Part shown: positions 55,948-64,000 of the stretch, one piece after another
How the letters are laid out: each line of letters begins with the position of its first letter
How positions within the stretch are numbered: the stretch's first letter is position 1
DNA from: Triticum aestivum
Lineage: Eukaryota > Streptophyta > Magnoliopsida > Poales > Poaceae
Length of the DNA stretch: 64,000 nucleotides
Assembly (NCBI RefSeq): GCF_018294505.1
Contig: NC_057814.1
Span: 36,087,054 to 36,151,053 of the forward strand
Reading direction: 5' to 3'
The notes under the pieces: model-generated
Databases searched by the model: none
What the model saw: the letters and a program-made list of their open reading frames with translations, nothing else
Told to the model about the DNA's origin: nothing
Made by a program: the position numbers and the translations under genes

Positions 55948-57393
55948 TGATAACACACAAGTATAGGGGATCGTTTGTAGCCTTTTCCAACAAATAAAAG
56001 TGTCGAACCCAACGAGGAGCTAAAGGTAGAACAAATATTCCCTCAAGTTCTATCGACCACCGATACAATTCTACGCACACTTGATGTTTGCTTTACCTAG
56101 AACAAGAATAAAACTAGAAGTACTTTGCGAGAATAAAACTACGAATAAAATACAAGATAATAAAAGTAGATAGCTTTTGTCACACAAGAAAGTCATTTGT
56201 CCCTAGGTGATCGATAACTAAACCGGTAATCATTGTTGGAATTTTATATGAGGGAGAGGCATGAGCTAACATACTTTCTCTACTTGGATCATATGCACTT
56301 ATGATTGGAACTCTAGCAAGCATCCGCAACTACTAAAGATCACTAAGGTCATGAAACCCAACCATAGCATTAAGTATCAAGTCCTCTTTATCCCATACGC
56401 AATAACCCCCAAACTCGGGTCTGTGATTCTGTCACTCACGCCACCTGTCATAAGAGAACTATGAACGTATTGCAACACCCTGCAGCGAGGATCCCTCCGT
56501 TTGCGGGACATGGAGGGCGCCGTAGGACAACAGCAAAAAAAAATATACAACTCAAACCGATCATGATCATCTATCAACCCATAGGACAAAACGGATCTAC
56601 TCGAACATCATAGGATAACCACATATCATTGGAAAATAATATATAGTGTTGAGCATCATGTTTAAGTAGAGATTACAACGGGGAGATGAGGTGTTACACC
56701 GCTACATAGAGGGGGAGAAAGTTGGTGTTGACGGTAGCAAGATTGTTGATGTAAATCGCCGTCATGATCCTTGCCCTGGCGGCACTCCGGCGCCACCAGG
56801 AGAGAGGGGGAGAGAGCCCCCTCCTTCTTCTTCCTTAGCCTCCCCCTAGATGGGAGGATAGTTCCCCCTCTGGTCCATGGCCTCCATGGCGGCGGAGGGG
56901 CGGGAGCCCTTGGATCTCCCTCTCTGTTCTCTTCTGTTTTGCGTTCCCAGATCTGACCGAAAACCTTTTCTTAAATATCCGGAGATCCGTAACTCCGATT
57001 GCGCTGAGATATTAACACGATTTTTTCCGGATATAAGCTTCCTTGCGCTCAAAGTAGAGCTCCAACCGACTTACGAGGAGGGCACAACCCACCACCACGC
57101 GCCTGGGCTGCCTGGCGCGCCCAGGTGTCTTGTGGTGGCTGTGGGCCCCCGTTTGCGTTGATTCCACCTTCCAAAAATCACAAATATTCCAAAATAATTC
57201 TCCGTAAAATTTTATTGCATTTGGACTTTGTTTGATATGGATATTCTGTGAAACAAAAAACAGGAACTGACACTGGGCACTGGATCAATATGTTAGTCCA
57301 ATAAATCATATAAAGTGTTGCCAAAAATATGTGAAAGTTGTATAATATTGGCATGAAACAATCAAAAATTATAGATACGATGGAGACGTATCA
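55948..57393 (-). mobile_element. Solo LTR, 1446 bp
   Basis: Plus-strand ends TGATAACACACAAG and GAGACGTATCA, with a perfect 5-bp duplication TATTC (55943-55947, 57394-57398). No internal sequence adjoins, so it is a recombined solo LTR. The minus direction is chosen because the family start TGATACGTCTCC lies at the right end. Confidence 0.85.
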
Positions 57394-57398
57394 TATTC

Positions 57399-58180
57399 CA
57401 CTGAAGATCTAATCATCGACTTGGCCAAAGAAAACTCATAGATCGGAAATCATTACATAACTGTAACAATCAGACATAATAAAGCTCACAAATAGCTCAA
57501 TTACTTTCAATGAACAATCTGATCATAAAACCCACAATTCATTGGATCCCAACAAACACACCACAAAAAGTGTGTGTGTGTGTGTAGAGAGAGATAGACA
57601 TCTAGCTACTGCTGTGGACCCATAGTTTATATGAGGAACTACTCACACATCATCAGAGAGGCAGCAAGGTTGATGTAGATGCCCTTCGTGATCGATTCCC
57701 CCTTCGACAGGGCGCCGGAACAGAGCTCCAGATGGGATAGTGGAAGAACAGAGACTTGCGGCGCCGTAATAAAAGTTTCAGGTGTTGCTATGTGGGTTTT
57801 GGGATTTTAGAGAATTTATAGAGTTAAAATTAGGTCAGACGGAGCCAAGTGGGGGCCAAAAGACATCAGGGTGCGCCTACCCCCCAGGGCGCGTCCTGTT
57901 GCCTTGCCGTCTCCTCGTTGCGCTTCTAGTCCTCCCCGAAAGCTTCTAGGGTCCCTCCTGGTACAGAAAAAATCAAAAAAAAAATCATCGCGTTTGAACT
58001 TTGTTTGGTAGGGATTTTCTGTAAAACCCAAAACATACAGAAAAGAACAACTGACATTAAACACTCGGTTAATATGTTAGTTCCCAAAAATGATATAAAA
58101 TTGCATACAAAGCATATAAAATTGATAATATAATAGCATGAAATAATCAAAAAATATAGATACGTCGGAGATGTATAGGG
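57399..58180 (-). mobile_element. Related LTR-like fragment
   Basis: The right part (57960-58178) follows the same design as the solo LTR ('gaaataatcaaaaaatatag', 'tacgtcggagatgtat'), and a (GT)n run lies at 57573-57586. No proper left end; the solo LTR may have inserted into it. Confidence 0.5.
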
Positions 58181-58185
58181 ACCTA

Positions 58186-58443
58186 CTAGGCCTCGGTCCA
58201 TTCAACCAGAAAGTCGGCGATCGCCTGCAACTTGACTGTTGAGTGTGGTTTGTAGGAGAACTCAAACAACAGAAGCTCGATTGCCCACTTAGCCACGTGA
58301 CTTGTTGCGCCTTTGTCATTGATGATGTCAGAGAGCTGCTGACCACCATGATCAAGTTGGCCTGGAAGTAGTGTCGTAGCTTTCTCGCGTCCATGAACAC
58401 TCCGTAGGTTATCTTCTGGTAGTGCGCATATCACGCTTTGCAT
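58186..58443 (-). pseudogene. Gypsy RNase H fragment
   Basis: Minus frame ending 'LQAIADFLVEWTEA'. Together with 'TSHVAKWAIELLLFEFSYKP' this is the end of the RNase H domain of a Ty3/gypsy pol. It is cut at 58467 by the Angela-like LTR and on the other side near 58186, so only ~85 codons remain. Confidence 0.75.
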
Positions 58444-61260
58444 GGCGTTAGTACCTCACTGACATACTGAAGGAAATATGCCCTAGAGGCAATAATAAAG
58501 ATGTTATTTATATTTCCTTATATCATGATAAATGATTATTATTCATGCTAGAATTTTATTAACCGGAAACTTGATACATGTGTGAATACATAGACAAAAA
58601 GAGTGTCCCTAGTATGCCTCTACTTGACTAGCTCGTTAATCAAAGATGGTTAAGTTTCCTGACCATAGACATGTGTTGTCATTTGATGAATGGGATCACA
58701 TCATTAGAGAATGATGTGATGGACAAGACCCATCTGTTAGCTTAGCATTATGATCATTTAGTTTTATTGCTATTGCTTTCTTCATGACTTATACATATTC
58801 CTCTGGCTATGAGATTATGCAACTCCCGAATACCGGAGGAACACCTTGTGTGCTATCAAACGTCACAACGTAACTGGGTGATTATTAAGATGCTCTACAG
58901 GTGTCTCTGAAGGTGTTTGTTGGGTTGGCATAGATCAAGATTAGGATTTGTCACTCCGAGTATCGGAGAGGTATCCCTGGGCCCTCTCGGTAATGCACAT
59001 CACTATAAGCCTTGCAAGCAATGTGACTAATGAGTTAGTTATGGGATGATGCATTACGGAACGAGTAAAGAGACTTGCTGGTAACGAGATTGAACTAGGT
59101 ATGAGGATACCGACGATCGAATCTCGGGCAAGTAACATACCGATGACAAAGGGAATGATGTATGTTGTTATGCGGTTTGACTGATAAAGATCTTCCGAGA
59201 ATATGTAGGAACCAATATGAGCATCCAGGTTCCGCTATTGGTTATTGACCGAAGATGTGTCTCGGTCATGTCTACATAGTTCTCGAACCCGTAGGGTCCG
59301 CACGCTTAACGTTTGATGACGATTTGTATTATGAGTTATGTGTTTTGGTGACTGAAGTTTGTTTGGAGTCCCGGATGAGATCACGGACATGACGAGGAGT
59401 CTCGAAATGGTTGAGAGGTAAAGATTCATATATTGGAAGGTTGTATTCGGACATCGGAATGGTTCCGAGTGATTCGGGTGTTTTACCGGAGTACCGAGAG
59501 GTTTACCGAAACCCCCAGGGGAATATTGGGCCTTAGTGGGCCTTAGTGGAGAGAGAGGAGGGCCGCAAGGGGTGGCCTCCCCCCCATGGCAGTCTGAATT
59601 GGACTAGGGGGAGGGGGCGGTGCCCCCCTTTCCCTCTCCCTCTCCCTCTCCTTCCTTTTCACTACTAGGGAAAACCTTATACACAGAATCTTACCAATAG
59701 CGCTTGTTAAAATGAGGCGCGACTGCTACTTAGCAGTAGCGCGTTGACATAAAGGGCGCTACTGCTATCCACTTAGAAGTAGCGCGGCAGGAATAAAAAG
59801 CGCTACTACTATAATTGCCAGACCGTTGCCGAGATGCTAGGTATAGTAGCAGCGCCCTTCTACAAACCGCGCTACTGCTATGAAATTAGTAGCAGCGCAC
59901 TTTTAGTGTAGGGCGCTATAGCTAAGTTTGAATTTGTCCACAGGACGGGCCCAGCTTAGCAGTAGCGGGTTTGTTAGGAGCGCGCTACTGCTACGGACTT
60001 TAGCAGCAGCGCGTTTTCCTTTCCCACGCTACTGCTAAAGCTATTTTGACCTAACCCCCCGCGCGGGCTTCGCTCCTCTGCTTCCTCTCCCAATTCCCCA
60101 CTCTCTCTTCTCCCCTCGTCGCCTCCGCCGGAGCCCCTGCCCTCGCCCTCGTTGGAGCCCCTGCCCTCGCTCTCCGCCGGAGTCTGCCCTCGATGTCGCC
60201 GCGCGCCTGTGCCTCCTCCTCGACCTTGCCGGAGCCCCTGCCCTCGCTCTCCGCCGCCGTCTCCCTCGACCCACCTCGCCGCCGTCTCCCTCGACCCGCC
60301 TCGCCGCCGTCTCCCCCGACCCCGCCTCGCCGCGCCTCGGTGCCGCCGTCTCCCCCGACCCCATCTCTTTTTTTCTATTTTTCACTGTAGTTTTTTACTA
60401 TTGTATAATGTAGTTTTTTTTTACTGTTTTTAGTAAGTGTTTAAAATAATTAGTAAGTAAATTAATAAACTAGTTGAACTAGTTTAGTTTTAGTAAGAAC
60501 TAGTTGAATTAATACAACTAATGTATTTTTAGTAAGAAAATTAATATAACTAGTTGAACTAGTTTATTTTTAGAAAGAACTAGTTTATTTCTATTTATAG
60601 TAAGTTTATATTTAGTAAGAACTAGTTGAATTAATAGAACTAGTTGAACATGTCACATTTGTTGTTATTTTTTTAGTTTAAGCAATTATTCCCGCATCAA
60701 CGTCGATACCCGTCGTTCGCTACGGTTTTAGTTGTATTAGTGATGTTATATGTATGATACTGTTCGGAATGTATTAGTGATAACTTATAGGGTTTTTGTT
60801 TTTGCAGAAATCAAGGAGCCCCTCCATCATCCCTGCCGTCGTCCCCGTCACCGACCCCCTCCGACCTCGAGGTGAGACCAGCCAAACATGTATATCTTGT
60901 GTTGCTCAAATAGGATATGTGGTTGCCCAAGTGGCCGGTCATGTTCAGGTTACACCTTCGAGTGGCCTATATTTTGCCGGAGTGTTGATTAATTTCCGTT
61001 CCGGCAAATTTTAGGCGCTCGATATGTCCTGTTTTAGCAAAGGTCATGCCGGAATTTTCCTTGAATTTTGGCATTACTTGTGCTAGAATATGTAGGGAAT
61101 ATTGAGTGGCCTGGATTTTCTAGAAAGATAATTAAACGATATTTTGGGTTGACTCAACAGACCGATAGTCAACCCGTGATGAATAATAATGTTCTAATTT
61201 AGTTTTTGTGTACATATATTTAATTGTACAAGTTTAATCTTTGAATTATGAACATAGGAA

Positions 61261-62493
61261 ATGTCATACTCGGACGACGAAAGTCTCCCGGGGGAGTGCG
61301 ACTAGTTCCACGGCGACCGAGGTATGTGCGACTAGTTCCACGACGACCGAGGTATGTGCGACAGGTTCCTTGACCTGGACGAAGATCGGCGCTTCAGCAT
61401 TAAGATCGAGGAGACCTTGATGTTGAAACGGTACGCAACGACGACAAGTGTTTTTTTTTCATAATTAAGCACGACTTCAACTATTTTAACGTGTACTTTT
61501 CATCTTTTGCAATTCGACTAGCTTATCCCATGCTATGCAAGACGCTATGTCTTGGAGAGGATGGGTTTTGAAGACCATGAAAGTATGGAAACGAAGAAAA
61601 TTCACCTAAGGACCCATCATGGTATGGATTTTGAAGTAAATCTGTACAATTCTGAGAGCGTAACCCATTTTGGTTGCAAGAATTGGGAAACACTTTGCGA
61701 GATGTATGGTTTTTATGAGGGTATGCTTGTCACCATGGATCTTGGTGATCCTGACACCGCCTAAGTCAATTTGGACATTTGGGTCCTTGTTGATACGCTT
61801 CCAATTCTTCCCCTATGTGAGCTTCTCAAACATAGTTATTAAGTAATTTATATTGTTTATTTCAAAATAGTTGACAGCTTATTTCCATTGATAGCTTACT
61901 TTCATTCTTCAAAGAATATGCGGAAGATGGTAGACAGAACCAACTACACCGAAGGCTCTGAGTTAACTTATCAGGAGAAAAGTCATCTGGTCGCATATTG
62001 TACTGATCTTGAGAATTACAATGCCTTTTATCGATCCTCCAAATTATGGTGAATACGTGCCACTAGTGCACGTGTTGAACCACTATTACTTCCATGGAGA
62101 TATCTTGGTAAGATTTTTTACTATTACGACATCCGTGCATCTTTTGCATACTTCTAAAACTGAAGTACATTGTTAACTACGAAGTTATTACTATGTTTTT
62201 CAACAGAAAATCCCGATGGATTGTGTGCCTCATTTGATGTATTAGAACGGTCGCCTTGATGTTTTGAACATACAACCAGGTCATCCTACGAGTCTCACCT
62301 GTCCATGTCGGATTTCCAAAACCGGTGAACGCATGGTAATAAAAGAATGGAAAAATGTATGGACAGTCATAAGGAGGTTCTTGGAAGCAAGATTGTGCGA
62401 AAGACAAGAATTGGAGACAGGATAATCTCCATTCTCCATAATGGAGAGTCAGGGGCTATCTTGTTTTATGCTATTTTACCTAGGAGAATGTAG
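61261..62493 (+). pseudogene. B3-like cargo gene in the second CACTA, broken
   Basis: Homologue of 22994-24191. ATGTCATACTCGGACGACGA follows a splice acceptor; the Trp codon after 'GECD' is TAG here, and a ~33-bp segment ('gcgactagttccacg') is duplicated. 'MGFEDHESMETKKIHLRTHH' and 'GFYEGMLVTMDLGDPDTA' are open at 61552-61764; the middle exon (~61900-62106, before GTAAGA) and last exon (~62207-62490, after TTTTCAACAG) keep their splice signals but have lost frame, with a stop early in the last exon (tattagaacgg). The same small frame fault before 'MGFEDH' as in the first copy suggests it is ancestral or that the coding start lies further in. More decayed than the first copy. Confidence 0.6.
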
Positions 62494-62737
62494 TAGGTCC
62501 TAGCTAATACTCATGATCATGTGCTAAGGTAGTAGGTCCTAAGATAATGTAGTAGGTCCTATGAGGTACAATATGTTTATGAGAGTTGATGATGATGAGT
62601 AGTTGTGATTATGTCTAGTGACCAACTTGTATGTGATGTCTCATTGATGAAAACGATGATCATGAGGAGGTGTTATATGACAATGATGTATTATGATGAT
62701 AAGTTGTTAATGATATGATGATGATGATGATGATATA

Positions 62738-62829
62738 TTATATCATTGGGTGAAAGAACCGCGGATTAGTTTCAAGTGGATGTCCATCCACTTGAAACTA
62801 GTCCACGGTTCTTTCTCCCAGTGATGTAA
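62738..62829 (+). ncRNA. 92-nt foldback downstream of the B3-like gene
   Basis: A ~45-bp inverted repeat with almost no loop around GGATGTCCATCC ('gattagtttcaagtggatg' against its complement). The flanks and outer stem ('tatcattgggtgaaaga') align with those of the 24403 foldback, the inner stem does not. Confidence 0.65.
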
Positions 62830-62929
62830 TAACTCATTATGATGTAAAATCATTCTCTGAATTGCTGCGGTATGAAAACTTGTATAAAGGTGTATGAATA
62901 CAACATGAAATAAAAAAGAAATATGGAAT

Positions 62930-63140
62930 AATAGTAGTAGCGCGTTCTAGGAGAAGCGCTACTACTAATTACCAGTAGCGCTTATACTACAAAGCGCTGC
63001 TACTAAGTCGATATAGCAGTAGCGCGGTCCAACCAACGCTACTGCTAATCTTTAGCTGTAGCGCCTTACTAGTAGCTCCGCTCCCCGCGCTACTGATAGG
63101 CTTTAAACACGCGCTACTGCTAGGGTTTTCCCTAGTAGTG
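62930..63140 (+). repeat. Right subterminal repeats of the second CACTA
   Basis: Many AGTAGCGC / GCGCTACT motifs in both orientations. The matching left block is 59690-60040. Confidence 0.85.
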
Positions 63141-63694
63141 TTTCCCTCTGGTGGAGAAAGGAAAGGGGGGGGGGGGAGGGGGCGAATCCTACTTGGACTA
63201 GGAGTCCAAGTAGGACTCCCCCCTTGGTGCGCCCCTCCTGGCCACCGGCCTCTTTCCTCCCCTCCTTTATATACGTGGGCAGGGGGCACCCCAAAGGACA
63301 TCAATTGTTCTCTTAGCCGTGTGCGGTGCCCCCCTCCACAGTTTACTCCTCCGGTCATAGCGTCGTAGTGCTTAGGCGAGGCCCTGCGCGGATCACATCA
63401 CCAACACCGTCACCACGCCGTCGTGCTGATGGAACTCTCCCTCGACCCTCTACTGGATCAAGAGTTCGAGGGACATCATCGAGCTGAACGTGTGCTAAAC
63501 ACAGAGGTGCCATACGTTCGGTACTTGGATCATGAAGACGTTCGACTACATCAACTGCGTTAAACTAATGCTTCCGCTTTCGGTCTATGAGGGTACGTGG
63601 AGACACTCTCCCCTCTCGTTGCTATGCATCTCCTAGATAGATCTTGCGTGATCGTAGGATTTTTTTTGAAATTGCATGCTAAGTTCCCCAACAG

Positions 63695-63706
63695 TGGCAT
63701 CCGAGC
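63695..63706 (+). other. Primer-binding site of the Angela-like element, mutated
   Basis: TGGCATCCGAGC where TGGTATCAGAGC is usual (two changes), one base after the LTR end. Confidence 0.75.
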
Positions 63707-64000
63707 CAGGTCTATGCGTAGATGATATGCACGAGTAGAACACAAAGAGTTGTGGGCGATAATAGTCATACTGCTTACCACCAAAACCTCTTACTTTGAT
63801 TCGGCGGTATTGTTGGATGAAGCGGCCCGGGCCAACATACATGACCGCGTTCATGAGACTGGTTCTACCGACGTGCTTTGCACACATGTGGCCGGCGGGT
63901 GTCTGACTATGGCCGGTCCTTGTTGAAGGTTAAAATAGCACACTTGACGAAAAATCGTTGGGGTTTTGATGCGTAGGTAAGAATGGTTCTTGCTAGAAGC
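63707..64000 (+). mobile_element. 5' leader of the Angela-like element
   Basis: 'atgcacgagtagaacacaaa' and 'ttgttggatgaagcggcccg' are the known leader type of this family. No gag within the window. Confidence 0.85.

Larger units (their letters stand above)
59660..63140 (+). mobile_element. Complete non-autonomous CACTA, 3481 bp
   Basis: The left end CACTACTAGGGAAAACC and its inverse at the right, TTT target duplication (59657-59659, 63141-63143). Subterminal repeats are AGCAGTAGCGC-type, unlike the first CACTA. The interior (60100-62830) is related to 20999-24540: same leader exon (about 60809-60870), B3-like gene and foldback. No transposase. Confidence 0.92.
58468..63693 (+). mobile_element. 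5' LTR of an Angela/BARE1/WIS-type Copia element, split by a CACTA
   Basis: Starts TGAAGGAAATATGCCCTAGA and ends CCCCAACA at 63693, both typical of this very abundant Triticeae Copia family. Without the CACTA it is about 1742 bp, the expected size. The rest of the element lies beyond the window. Confidence 0.9.

Noticed and set aside
60041..60433. Pro/Ser/Arg-rich frames in the second CACTA
   Set aside because: GC-rich simple sequence shared with the first CACTA but not in frame between the two.

Overview
This window is intergenic DNA from a large grass genome, most likely wheat or a close Triticeae relative such as Aegilops. The evidence is: an Angela/BARE1/WIS-type LTR with its usual start at 58468; Stowaway MITEs with CTCCCTCCGT ends; several Harbinger-type elements with 3-bp target duplications; CACTA elements with the 'tagtcccggttcgtg' subterminal repeats; and nested LTR retrotransposons. 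I recognise one host gene, a seven-exon minus-strand copy of the checkpoint-clamp gene RAD1 (49460-53960). It carries an in-frame premature stop. No operons, CRISPR arrays or rRNA/tRNA genes are present.

Layout. 1-2303 is a minus-strand Copia element fragment: a gag start, a primer-binding site, a complete LTR, then on the LTR's far side the polypurine tract of another copy. 2304-4188 is a decayed minus-strand Gypsy gag-protease. Its LTR (4189-4297 plus 24921-25282) is split by a 20.6-kb CACTA insertion with a CCT target duplication. Inside that CACTA (4298-24920) lie a 337-bp tandem array, a 12.6-kb minus-strand Gypsy chromovirus with ~4-kb LTRs and an intact 1126-residue pol ORF (8353-20998), a 133-residue ORF, tandem foldbacks, a broken gene resembling a two-domain B3 protein, and a further foldback. 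25283-31500 holds retroposon debris, an RNase H-like pseudogene, a Harbinger-like element with a GRF-zinc-finger-like pseudogene and a nested MITE, and a MITE split by a small CACTA. 31728-40671 is a head-to-tail segmental duplication of non-coding DNA, separated by a fragment of a CACTA protein gene. The copies differ by MITE, hAT and Harbinger insertions, several with recoverable empty sites. 41300-49350 is gene-poor, with Harbinger and Stowaway elements and local duplications. 49460-53960 is RAD1, whose intron 3 is occupied by a Copia element that contains a Stowaway MITE split by a 5S-rRNA-related SINE. 54431-55656 is a four-unit array of Helitron-like repeats. 55948-58180 holds a solo LTR with perfect TSD and a related LTR fragment. 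58186-58443 is a Gypsy RNase H fragment. From 58468 to the end is the 5' end of an Angela-like Copia element whose LTR contains a complete 3.48-kb CACTA.

The most interesting thread joins the two CACTA elements at 4298-24920 and 59660-63140. They have different terminal and subterminal repeats but share the same inner cargo: spliced leader, B3-like gene and a downstream foldback whose stem sequence has diverged. The first also carries two tandem foldbacks whose arms changed in a compensating way. This looks like selection for RNA hairpins in a non-autonomous transposon and would be tested with small-RNA data.
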